The translations under genes and the position numbers were made by a program. 64,000 bases of DNA from Halichondria panicea (lineage: Eukaryota; Porifera; Demospongiae; Suberitida; Halichondriidae): contig NC_087382.1 in NCBI RefSeq assembly GCF_963675165.1, forward strand, positions 3,573,963-3,637,962, read 5' to 3'. Positions 35,101 to 46,531 of this stretch are shown here, one piece after another (within the stretch, counting starts at the first letter, position 1; every line of letters starts with the position of its first letter). The notes beneath the pieces are model-generated. The model was not told the DNA's origin and made no database searches. It saw nothing but the letters and a program-made list of their open reading frames with translations.

Positions 35101-37922
35101 TCGAGATGGTATGGAAATTATTCCCTTCAATTCTGTTCACACTACAGAAGCCACAATCTCTCAAATCCTCACCTCTATTGCCAGTGTCCATTGCATCTCA
35201 AGAGATCCCACTCCTCTTATTGATGTTGGCAGAGCTAGTGATGCTCTTAAAGAAAGAATTAAAACATTTAAACAAGTTAAACCGGTAGCAGCCTTGATAG
35301 GCACACACAAAGACAAGCTGACCGACCCCGAGAGACAAATCAGCGAGAAAAATGAGGCACTTACAAAAGTTCTCCAAAAATTCCCTGAAATTATTATTTC
35401 TCCTGGATCAGAACAGCAGAATATTGAGCACAGCGAACCTATAGACGGAGCCCGTACACAATTAGATTTAAAATCTTGTTTCTTCTCAGTAGATAACCTC
35501 AATGGAACTGAAGTGTCTGACATCGGCCCCGTTCGTAATTTCTTAAGTCGAATAATTTTGTCTCGCTTCAAAAATGCTTCTCTTCCAATTCGACCGAAAT
35601 GGCTCATTTTTGGGTTGCTTCTTCGAAAACAATTTCAAATAGCTACAATTGAAGATTGCTTTGAATTAGGAGAAATGCTAGAAATGCAGAAAGAAGAAGT
35701 AGAAGTGTGTCTCTGGTATCTTCACAACTGTGTTGGTACGATCCTCCGTTACACCAATGTACCTGGTGATGACGGTTGGCTCAAAGGTCATGTGATCTGC
35801 ACCCTTCAAGCTATCTTTGATAGCATCAGCCAGTTTATTCTCCTTTCTATGCGAACGCTTCACTCAGGAGGTCCAGTTACCGACTACGAGCAAGCCGAGT
35901 TGGTTAAGAAGGGACAGTTCTCGATCAAATCCATTGAGATGTGTTGCAGAAACGTGGAAATTTCTGAACTTATTCCCGCAAAGCATCTCATTAAGTTATT
36001 GGAGCATGTCAAACTTCTGTCCCCGATATCTCATAAGGATAAATCATCAGCGGAAGTTGTTCGCACTACCTACTTAATGCCGGCTGTTTTGGAATGTGCT
36101 TCACAAGAGGAGCTGGCGAACCCACCTCCACCAGACACCAACAACCCAGAACCACTCCACATCAGATTCAGCTTTGGTTACGTACCAACAGGAGTCTTCT
36201 GTGGGCTCATCACTCGACTAGTTTCCCAAGGCCGCCATGGAATACTCGGATTGACGTGGAAGTTGGTGGAAGATGGTGTCAAGAGAAACTGCGTCTCTTT
36301 TCTGATTGCGAAATCAAATAAGATAACGTTAATATCTCATGAAAGGAGTTACGAAATACGAGTTACTCGAAATCACGCCCGTCTCTCCCTGTACGACCTT
36401 TGCACCTATGTTCTCTCGGTAGTTCTCTACACTCTCACGAGCATGTACGAGCAGCTAGTCCCACAAGTTGCGTTCCAGTGCCCATGTCCTGGTCACAGCT
36501 CAAGCAGGGATAGAAATTCCTTGTGTATTCTGACGAAAGATGTATGGATTCAGTTTCTGTGTGGCAGTAATCCCGTTACCTTGAGGAAGGAGCAGACAGT
36601 TTGGCTTGGAAAGGTGTGTGTGTACAGTTATATTAGTGTACGTAGAATTATGTTCATGTGTTCTACTTGCCTGTCTTACTATTTGCCGCGTGTTAGTCAC
36701 ATGCATCCCTTGTTTTCAACAGACCAAGAAGGTTGGTGAGGAAGCTGAACTAGAGGTGCTAAAGTTTGCTGAGGAAGGTTTCTCCTTCCACTGGACCAAA
36801 GAGGGCTCCAGACGTCAGATCAAGACAACTGATGATCAGCCCAACACTCTGAGCTTCCCGAGTGTGAGAGAGGAGGACTTTGGTCACTACCAGTGTGAGG
36901 TGAAGGATGCAGCTGCTGAGAAAGTGCTCCTCACTCTCTACAGAGCTCTCTACAAAGAGGAGTCAAGTCAGTTAGCATATATTGAGAGTATAATTATATA
37001 TGTGTGCCAATTGTCACGATACGCCACACTTACGTTCAATATTTTAACTGCTTCAGGTGAATTCTCTTCTGAAAGGATTGAAGAGCCAAAAAGCAATGAC
37101 ACTAAATCTATTGTAAAGACACCATCATCAGGTTTGATTGTTTCTACGAACTATTCTACAAACACTGTCATTCACTGATCACTCGTATAGATGAGGGGTT
37201 CCTGTCACCAGAAAGGCTCCAACCCTCAGCAGCTCCAGTCCAGAGAGCAGAAACTCCATCAGCTGGTGGTGACAGTCAATTCCGTACTCAAAAAGGTATA
37301 TTTCTTTATATACATGTAGCTGTGTATGATATTGTCACATCATCAATCAATGATTTATGCCCTCTACAGGACCACCCGCTAATCGAGTCGCTCTCCAAGA
37401 ACTAATGGGACGATACAATCTGACTAACGAGCAACTCAACCATGAAATAAGTAACCCTAATTTTTCCTACCTAGCCATATATTTCGATGATGTGGAAATT
37501 TATTCGAATGCCATGGGACTAGCTTCTGCTGAACAAGCCGATGTGAAGAGGTTATACCATAGCGAAGGTTCCCAAGCAGCCATGTTAAAGTGTTTGAAAA
37601 TCTGGAAACAACACAATTCTTCTCAAGCAAGTTACAGAGCTCTACTGGATATCATACTGAGATTGGGGAAAGGAGACACAGCTGATAAAATCTGTCAGCA
37701 ATTGACCCAACGTAAGTACATGTATATCAGTGCCCCTCCCCTTTTCCTCGCCCCTCTAACAAGCAACTGAGCCGGTAGCTATGCAACTCATGCATGTAAC
37801 TGAACTCACACCAGAGAAGTATTTCATAATGAGTACATAGCTAGTAGGTTGTACATAATTATAGGATTGACAGTGCAATTGTGTGTTTTCAATCATATTT
37901 CACCGCGTTTCGTCTGACTGAC

Positions 37923-37965
<43 letters not shown>

Positions 37966-39063
37966 CATTCTTGGAAAGCATTTCCTCCTTGTACAGACAT
38001 GTTCAGAAGATTCTAGATACAGCCTCTAGTCGACTAGAACCCGGACCATGGGCGTTTTTCTCAGAATTGCATCCGCTTCCAAGAGGCAGATGACCTCTCA
38101 GGCTCCACTTTTCTTACCTACGCAATTCCGCCATCTTTAAATGACTGCCACAGCAACGCACATGGCAACTTATGAGGTGGGCGTGGCTGTGACATCGATA
38201 AACACAAAACCTCCTTTCTTCAGCTCAGCTCTCCATTCACTCACTTCATGTATGCTATTTATCCTAGATGCATGCACTAAAAAACATTTGCAATGTGAAC
38301 GTTGCTAGGATTGCCAGGAAAAGAAAAGCACGAAAAAGCGAAGAAACAAGAAATTCGGCGAGTGCATAACTCCAATCCGTTACAACGTCATGAACATGTA
38401 CAGTCGAGTGGCCTACTGTTGATAAGGAATTTTAAAATCGAAATATAGATTGGATAAACACACAGTCATTGGTCTTTATCTGCTGGTCATGAATATAACT
38501 TGGAATACTCCCATCCACACATCCAACACTTGCGTGTTTGCTCAACACTGTAAGGGAGTCATAAACACATAACTATAGCCTGCAAAAAATGTACATAATT
38601 AACATCACTATAATTATTACTTGCAATGTGAAAGGATTGGCCAGGAAAAGTACCAAAACAAAAATAATAATTATTAATAACTTATTGAAACAGTACATGT
38701 TCATGACGTTGTAACGGATTGGAGTTATGCACTCGCCGAATTTCTTGTTTCTTCGCTTTTTCGCGCTTTTCTTTTCCTGGCAATCCTAGCACGTTCACAT
38801 TGCAAATGTTTTTTAGTTTTGATAATTATAGGATTGACAGTGCAATTGTGTGTTTTCAATTATTGCACAAATTATCACTCTGTTCATAATTATATACATT
38901 TCCACTTGTTGGTGTCTATATAGCTAGACTGCACTCTCAGCTAGTGCACTGTTGATATGACAACCTATAGTTTATCAAAATGATCTACATAATATGTAGA
39001 TCATTTTGATAAACTATATAATTATTGTTTCTATATTATTGTACAGATCGTACACTGGACTGA
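32168..39063 (+). CDS. Gene C: ankyrin-ROC-COR-Ig-Death protein (intact)
   Basis: Thirteen exons join in frame to 1286 residues: 32168-32190, 32237-32505, 32802-32903, 32965-33033, 33407-33478, 33538-33648, 33980-34183, 34386-36613, 36723-36966, 37057-37131, 37191-37295, 37370-37711, 39047-39063. The start MGQEQSAE has Gly2 and Ser6, an N-myristoylation pattern. Residues ~9-215 are ankyrin repeats (NNTPLHDACYRG, VVQYLVEEAHCDI). ROC: P-loop GPPSVGKTT (316-324), ~160-residue insertion, switch II DIGGQPGFLEML (482), G4 THKD (590). COR spans ~664-1026, Ig 1027-1108 (FSFHWTKEG, YQCEVKD), Death ~1168-1281, and the end is HRTLD. Intron 6 uses a GC donor (GGCAAGT). The order resembles DAPK1 without the kinase and with an Ig domain added. 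A membrane-tethered GTP-switched death or immune adaptor is inference. Confidence 0.9.
33131..33240. repeat. Intronic hairpin element, gene C copy
   Basis: Same inverted repeat as at 20731 (AGCATGGGAGACCGAGTGTT and AAACACGAGGATTCTCATGC), in the intron between ankyrin exons 4 and 5 of gene C. Confidence 0.55.
37894..38821. mobile_element. 928-bp insertion in the last intron of gene C
   Basis: It is flanked by about 39-bp direct repeats (AATTATAGGATTGACAGTGC...) at 37854-37893 and 38822-38860. Other copies have this segment once (near 10018, 25018 and 47260). It contains (TAAG)n at 37923-37964 and an inverted-repeat element at 38277-38816. The long direct repeat suggests a recombination or replication event, not a classical transposition. 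Confidence 0.65.
38277..38816. mobile_element. Inverted-repeat element inside the gene C insertion
   Basis: Arms of about 125 bp: CTAAAAAACATTTGCAATGT at 38277, and the reverse complement ending AAATGTTTTTTAG at 38816. The arms include GAAACAAGAAATTCGGCGAG. There is no ORF of note. Confidence 0.75.
38966..39018. repeat. 26-bp perfect palindrome before the last exon of gene C
   Basis: TATAGTTTATCAAAATGATC is followed by its reverse complement around ACATAATATGT. Other copies have only the left arm, so this is a local inverted duplication 29 bp upstream of the final exon. Confidence 0.7.
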
Positions 39064-39317
39064 TGCAGTGATTACACATGCAGTGTGTCGGATTGTACAA
39101 AATACTCTAGAAATTGCATGTGACATGTATTTATAGCTAGTTGAAAATAGTTGAAAATAGTTGTCCATTTTTAGAAGTTTAATTATTCTTATGGCACAAA
39201 GGTGTTGGACTAGCTGTGTAGCTATAATTATTATTTGATGTGTATTAGTACATGGCGAGAGATTTAGTATAGAAATGAGGACACTCAAATAAGAATTGGA
39301 TTTAACTGGAACGCTAG

Positions 39318-40518
39318 TGTCGCCATGATTTCTGCTGGGTGTGTCTTGAAACCTGGAGTCTACACAATCACAGGACTGGGGGATACTTTACGTAAGTCGT
39401 ACATTGCCAATTTACATTCAAAAACGCTCTTCAGAAAAGCGTGGCCATATAAATAATAATGCTCTTATACAACATGATTGTCTACTATCAGAGTTATACG
39501 TGTACTGTGGTACCTATAGCCTCTTACACAGGCCTGTTGAGAAAAGGAGGCATGTGCAAGATATTTTCTACATGTATGTATATACTATCTACTCAGTTGC
39601 CCATTGATATCCCTCCTCCCCCGTCCTCCCTTTATAGCTGCAGCTGATTTTCTAAGCCCCACCACTAATATATTTACTATCTTCTTGACATGCAGTTGTC
39701 CATTGACCCCCTCTCCTTCGTAGCCGTTTAACCGGTTCAGGGCTCAGGAGAAGGCCAACACGACAGTGGAGAGGTCCAGAGAAGACATGGAGGCTGCCTA
39801 TGTTAAGAAAGCTACAGAGGACCTTCAGTCGCACACTAAGAGATTCCAGCATTATTATGACAGATACAACAATCATCTACACAGTCTGGATGTAAGTGGT
39901 GGAGCGTGAAAACCTCTACTAATTTATAAACAAATTTTATAAGCAAGTTTAGCGTTCGATTTTGCTAGTTAACTTTGACTTTCTGTAACTTGAGTTTGGA
40001 AGGTCCAAGTTCAAACGAACAGTACATCATGTACTAGTTTTTTGGATCATGAGCCATAATTATACTCCTTGTCAGATTGAAATGAAGTTGCTTCAAGAGT
40101 CGATTGGTGAAATGAGAGAACTGGAAAGACTCGGACTGGCTCTCGACAAGAAAGGTAAAATTTTATTGCGTGCATGTATTATAATAGCTGCTTAGTAAAT
40201 ATAAAACCGTAATTAATATAATTATATAGTCATTGGAAGTTTCGTACTATACATAATTATAACACTGCAGTGTACATATTTTTCTTTATAGTGGTTTGGG
40301 TCAAAGGTCAATCTGCTGACGCTGCGATTGGGGAAGAATCTCCCCTCACTCCACAAAAGAAAATCAGTGTTTTCACAACTGGAAAAGCGAAAAACTTTCT
40401 CGACGATATTTTCCGATTTCTGCTGAGAGCGAGGAGAATCCTGTCAGCCTCGTATTGCATTGGATACTTTATCCCTGATACAGATGAGGAGGCCCTGGGG
40501 GCACATGAAGTATTGCAG
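39318..40518 (+). pseudogene. ANKIB1-like fragment upstream of fusion D
   Basis: Exons at 39318-39391 (CRHDFCWVCLETWSLHNHRT), 39724-39891, 40076-40154 and 40292-40518 (GKAKNFLDDIFRFLLRARRI). As in copy B, the RING2 cysteine exon is missing and exon 2 carries the CCGTTTAACCGG 2-base insertion that shifts its frame. The first exon follows a Death-gene 3' flank with no promoter or upstream ANKIB1 exon visible. It leads into the chimeric exon at 40787. Confidence 0.7.
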
Positions 40519-40786
40519 GTGAGGGCAGGTGGCTCATCGTGACAGCAGATTATGGTGTATGGAGAAATAGTGAAGCATTTCTTTAAACAATCACAACTTA
40601 AATGTTTATCTACTTGCGTGAAGTATTCCATTTTGGTAGAATTTACTACGTGTACCATTGCATTGTCGAGTGTAGCAGCGTTGTCTAACAGCTTACTGTA
40701 ATAGCTAATTTGGTGTGTCACTTCCCAACACACACTCACACACACACCCACCCACCCCCACACAAACCCACACACACACCCCTCAA

Positions 40787-43700
40787 GGCAAACTAGAGGA
40801 AGCAGTGGAGGTAGTCTCGGATATGGTCAATAGACAATACCTACAAACACCACGCTCTAAAATGAACGAAGCCGCTGAAAACGTCGACTATCTTTGCAGC
40901 AAATATCTCACCGAAATGTCCGTGGTTGCGACAATCGCCGATCTGGCAGTAAAAGAAGCGGAAAAGCCTCCACCTCTGCATGCCGCCCTGCCCACTCCAT
41001 GGGAGGACAGCCCGCCCCCTCGTATGGGGGTGATTCCCCTCGGCTTCGGACCAGACGTTCCTGACCAACCGGACAAAGAAACAAAGCTCTTGTTTGGCTA
41101 CTTACGTGAATCTAAGTCTGAAACCACTCCTAACAAAAAGATAAGCATCGCAACCTCAACCAATTCTCCTGTATTAATACGCAAGCAAAGAACTCGATCT
41201 AAAAATACCACAAAAGTGTTTCCTAAAGAAAGCAGATCACCACTACACCAAGCCACAGCTGCTCAGCGTACGACAATGAGTCATCCAAGAAGCAAGCTAT
41301 TATCAATAAAATCAGAATTACAACAGCTAATAAAAAATGCGGATTATTCCAAAATGGCCGATTTCCTTGGCGATATTTTACTGAACATTCATGACATCGG
41401 AGGTCAGCCAGGCTTCTTGGAAATGCTACCAGCCCTGAGCACTGATCCGGCCATGTATCTAGTGTTCTTAGATCTCAGTAAGGAACTTGACAAGCTGTAC
41501 AAAATACCTTTCAGTCGAGATGGCATGGAAATTAATCCCTTCAATTCTGTTCACACTACAGAAGCCACAATCTCTCAAATCCTCACCTCTATTGCCAGTG
41601 TCCATTGCATCTCAAGAGATCCCACTCCTCTTATTAATGTTGGCAGAGCTAGTGATGCTCTTAAAGAAAGAATAACAACTTTTAAACAAGTTAAACCGGT
41701 AGCAGCCTTGATAGGCACACACAAAGACAAGCTGACTGACCCCGAGAGACAAATCAGCGAGAAAAATGAGGCACTTAAAAAAAGTTATCAAAAGTTCCCT
41801 GAAATTATTATTTCTCCAGGATCAGAAGAGCAGAATATTAAGCACAGCGAACCTCTAGACGGATCCCGTACACAATCAGATTCAAAATCTTGTTTCTTCT
41901 CAGTTGATAACCTCAATGGAACTGAAGTGTCTGACATCGGACCCGTTCGTAATTTCTTAAGTCGAATAATTTTGTCTCGTTTCAAAAATGCTTCTCTTCC
42001 AATTCGACCGAAATGGCTTATTTTTGGATTGCTTCTTCGAAAACAATTTCAAATAGCTACAATTGAAGATTGCTTTGAATTAGGAGAAATGCTAGAAATG
42101 CAGAAAGAAGAAGTAAAAGTGTGTCTCTGGTATCTTCACAACTGTGTTGGTACGATCCTCCATTACACCAACGTACCTGGTGATGACGGTTGGCTCAAAG
42201 GTCATGTGATATGCACCCTTCAAGCTATCTTTGATAGCATCAGCCAGTTTATTCTCCTTTCTATGCGAATGCTTCACTCAGGAGGTCCAGTTACCGACTA
42301 CGAGCAAGCCGAGTTGGTTAAGAAAGGACAGTTTTCGATCAAATCCATTGAAATGTGTTGCAGAAACGTGGAAATGTCTGAACTTATTCCCGCAAAGAAT
42401 CTCATTAAGTTATTGGAGCACGTCAAACTTCTGTCCCCGATATCTCATAAGGATGAATCATCAGCGGAAGGTGTTCGCATTACCTACTTAATGCCGGCTG
42501 TTTTGGAATGTGCTTCACAAGAGGAGCTGGCGAACCCACCTCCACCAGACACCAACAACCCAGAACCACTCCACATCACATTTAGCTTTGGTTACGTACC
42601 AACAGGAGTCTTCTGTGGGCTCATCACTCGACTAGTTTCCCAAGGCCCCCATAAAATCCTCGGATTTAAGTGGAAGTTGGTGGAAGACAGTGTCAAGAGA
42701 AACTGCGTCCCTTTCTATGTAGATGGTGTTCACAAGGTGACTCTGCTCTCGCACGAAAAAAGCTACGAAATTCGAGTTTCCCGTGAGGATCCAGAATCTT
42801 CTCTGCACGACCTTTGCGCTCATGCACTCTCTGTCGTTTTGTATTTCCTCAAAACTTTGTATGAGAATTTGATTCCATTAATCGCATTCCAGTGTCCCTG
42901 TTCCAATCACAAAACCAAACGAGACGTCATTAATTTATGTACTATTTCCGATGGTTCAAAAGTTCGATTTCTTTGTAACGATTCTATGAAGCTCGTTAAA
43001 TTAAAACCGGAACAACGGATCTGGCTTGGAAAGGTAAGTATTTTTGTAACCATTAATTGTATTAATGATGCCAATTAATTCGCTACAGACCAAGAAGGTT
43101 GGTGAGGAAGCTGAACTAGAGGTGCTAAAGTTTGCTGAGGATGGTTTTTTCTTCCACTGGACCAAAGAGGGCTACAGACGTCAGATCAAGACAACTGATG
43201 ATCGGCCCAACACTCTGAGTTTCCTGGGTGTGAGAGAGGAGGACTTTGGTCACTACCAGTGTGAGGTGAAGGATGCAGCTGCTGGGAAAGTGCTCCTCAC
43301 TCTCTACACAGCTCTGTACAAAGAAGACACAAGTCAGTTAGCATTGAGATGTATGCCACATTTATACGTTCAAATCTTTTTTTATGCTTTTAGAAGAATT
43401 TTCTACTAAAAGGAATGAAGAGCCAAAAAACAATAGCACTAAATCTATTGTAAAGACACCATCATCAGGTTTGATTGTTTCTTCTACAAACACTGTTGTT
43501 CACTAATCACTCCTATAGATGAGGGGTCCCTGTCATCAGAAAGGCTCCAATACTCAGCAGATCCAGTCCAGAGAGTAGGAACTACATCAGCTGGTGAAGA
43601 CAGTCAAGTCCGTACTAGAAGAGGTAAATTCACTGCTGAATAACTATTATTATGATATTTTGTATTTTCATCAATGTTAATTCATTTCCTCTCTAATTAT

Positions 43701-44274
43701 AGGATCACCCGCTAATCGAGTCACTCTCCAAGGACTAATAAATCATTACAATCTGATTGACGAGCAACTCAACAGTGAAATCAAGAAAGCTGATACTCCC
43801 TTTATAGCCGAATATTTCGATAATGCGGAACTTTATTCGAGTGCAATGGGACTAACTACTGCTGAAGAAGCTGACGTGAAAGAATCACGTGGAAATCAAG
43901 TAGCCATGATGAAATGCCTGCAAATCTGGAAAGAACGTTATCCTTCACAAGCAACTTACAGAGCTCTACTGGATATCGTACTGAGATTAGGGAAAGGAGA
44001 AACAGCTGATAAAATATGTCGGCAATTGACCCAACGTAAGTACATGTGTATCAGTGCCCCTCCCCCTTTTCCTCTCCCCTCTAGAAAGCAACTGAGTAGC
44101 TATCTTGCTCATGTCGAGTTGTATAGAGCATATTTATATCCACTTTGTTGGTGTCTTATATAATTTTAGCTAGACTGCACAGCCGCTCTCAGTGCACTGT
44201 GATAATGACAACCTATAGTTTATCAAAATGATCTGTTCTATAATTATTATTGTACAGATCGTACACTGGACTGA
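40787..44274 (+). CDS. Fusion D: ANKIB1-like Ariadne tail + ROC (no P-loop)-COR-Ig-Death
   Basis: One uninterrupted 749-codon exon frame (40787-43033), then Ig 43089-43332, linker 43394-43468, 43519-43623, Death 43703-44035 and terminal 44258-44274: about 1007 codons. The first ~95 residues are Ariadne-domain tail (GKLEEAVEVVSDMVNRQYLQ, then a Pro-rich linker). At about 41072 the frame enters ROC at KETKLLFGYLRES, so the P-loop is gone. Switch II (DIGGQPGFLEMLP) and G4 (GTHKDKLT) remain. COR, Ig and Death look intact. The 3' splice site reads CTCAAG|GC where intact copies have CTCAG|GGC. Using AAG would drop one base and give GCA AAC TAG, a stop, so normal splicing from the upstream exons should not reach this frame. 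Internal initiation, for example at the Met before VNRQYL, is possible. Calling it a gene and not a pseudogene rests on the open frame alone. Confidence 0.7.
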
Positions 44275-46525
44275 TGAAGTGATTACACATGCAGTGTGTC
44301 GGATTGTACAAACACTCATTAGAACAGATAGTGACATGTACCTATATAATTGTGTGCCACTTCATTTATAGTTAAAATAGCTATCCATTTTTAGTACTGG
44401 ATAACCGCTGATTTCCACTAGTCATTAGAGACGTTGATATTGCGTGATGTTTCGTTTTAGGTTACTTAATACATTTTTGTTACCTTAATTTTACTATTAT
44501 AGACGGGTACTTATTTTAGCCTTTTCAGATTTTTCTCTGTTTTTAGGGTACTAATTTTGGCTGATTTGTAGCAAATTCATTACCACTCAAAGATGTACAA
44601 GTATATGAGTTTTAAGGTTGAATGGAAAGTTTGGAGTCAGATACAGATGAAAAAAGGGCTAGCTTGCTTAGCGTACTCTCAAAAGTACATTACATTATAC
44701 AAAAAAAAATTAGAAAAAAGAAGAAAAAAAAAACTTTTTTTAATGAGATTCAGAATTTTTTAATTGCCTTTTATTATTAGCGCGTACTTAATTTAGCGTT
44801 AATTACAAATTCGCTAAATTTCGCTAAAATTATAGTACCCGTTTACAATAAGGTAACAAGGTTTTGATACATAATTATAGCGAATGACCACTACAGCTGA
44901 ACCTATATTTCATAACAACTATATAAATTAATTGCCTCTTCTTAACGTTAACTCAAAACATGTCTTAGTACAGCGGAGCTTGCAACGTACATTCATTACA
45001 GTAGTGCTACAACACATGACATCATTGAATCAGTGTGCTGGTGGTTTTGTTAACAATGGCTGTGATAGTGAAGGATCACTACAGCTGTTGGATGGTGCAC
45101 CACGATTAGAGCTGCTCTTTAGCTCTGACTGACCACATGTACACCAAACGCAATACAGAACAATGTGCAGTACATGCAGACAGTAGACTAGTGGCATGGA
45201 AACTGGTATTATATATGAATGTACAAGGTGAGAAGTATAAAGCAGCCAAATGCCTCCACTCTCCTGTTATTAGGTGAGGTGGTTTTGTAATCTTCACCAT
45301 GCAGCAGCATGAAAACAGAGCATTTGATCTCTCTTATACTGTGTATGCACTGCATTAATGTCAGTGGATTGATCTGTGTTGTATAGCCTCGCCGATTCCA
45401 GGCCTCTTGACAATTCAAGCAGCTAGTGTTGAGAGAGGTACCACAATAGTACAGAATTTTAATTAAGTGAGTGCCAAATGTTTGTATTGGGTATATCTGT
45501 TAAAACGTGTACATGCCGACTGTTTAATTTATACACAGAATAATCACTAATTATAATTTACTATGTGAAAGTTCAGATAAAAATTATGTTGGAGTAACCA
45601 ACCAACTATCTGAGTGCAATGGTGTTTCCTATAATACCTGAACCAGAACACTAAATGCTAGCATTAGCTGCAACAAAGCACTGTCACTAGAAATGTTCTT
45701 GCTTACATGCAAAGCCTATATATCGCTATTGACCATTATTATAGAATAGTTATAGTGAAGAGTAATTTCAGAGCTCCTCAAGATAATCACTGCAAGACGA
45801 CAGAGGTGGGTCAGAACATTTGTAATGCTCCCGGCATGCATGTACATGTACTCTAATATCATGAACATGCATGCAGTCACATGTGTAATGGAATTCCCCT
45901 TACACACAATAGAGGGTGTGTCTGGCATGTCTGTGGTGAGGGTATATTCATTATGGAACACCGTTTGCGACAAAATTCAGGCAGAATGTGATAGGCGTGT
46001 GCATCCAATATAAAATCGATTTTTGATAATCGATTTTAGAACTGCTCTGAAGGTGGGGTGGGGGGCCCCTGTCTAAACCTGTATCACGTGAGACTATCCT
46101 TAGAGAAATTTTGCATTAAAGAAGCCACTATTCATGACTTCTATTCCATCTGGAATCACCAAACTCTTTCTCAGCTCTTTCTCTAAGCACACACAAGATG
46201 GCCAAATAAAACAGTGCTGGCGAGAAAACATACAAAAAATGGGTGCACGAAGGAACTAAATAAGATAGCACCAACTAAAATTAATGATTTTTACTGTGAC
46301 TTATGGCCCTCCTTTTTAATGGTTCCAAAAAACAATAATGTTTCGCTTTTGCGTTTATATAGTCTATCATGTGAGATAGCTAACCAAGCCAAGCTTTGAT
46401 TCCAGGCCGCGGAGAAGGAGTTTGTGCATGTTCTGAGTTTCAAGGGCGGCCTAACTGTAGCCTTGAATCCATTTTAATTGGCCTGGATTCGAGGCTAGTA
46501 TCAATCAATTGCGTAATGGATTATC
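44275..46525. other. Fusion D 3' flank: TIR element, orphan upstream block, unrelated insertion
   Basis: No gene is supported. 44479-44857 is the A+T-rich TIR element also found behind B. 44880-45910 matches 16270-17280. The ankyrin-gene upstream block lies at 45832-45915, but no ankyrin exon follows. 45940-46525 is sequence seen only here, with an ATCGATTTTTGATAATCGAT hairpin near 46014 and an inverted CCAGGCCGC/GGCCTGG pair at 46400-46495 that resembles the termini of the element at 21049. Confidence 0.6.
44479..44857. mobile_element. A+T-rich TIR element behind fusion D
   Basis: Same element as 15892-16245 (GTTACCTTAATTTTACTATT ... AATAAGGTAAC) at the homologous place, with small indels. 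Confidence 0.65.
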
Positions 46526-46531
46526 AAAAAC

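Noticed and set aside
35161-35607. Minus-strand ORFs over the ROC-COR exons (also 12838, 41788 and 56749)
   Set aside because: They are shadows of the plus-strand coding sequence. They recur only because the exons are duplicated and have no domain or splice support.
37923-37964. Regular TAAG repeat considered as an array feature such as CRISPR
   Set aside because: It is a simple 4-bp microsatellite without spacers, in a eukaryotic intron.
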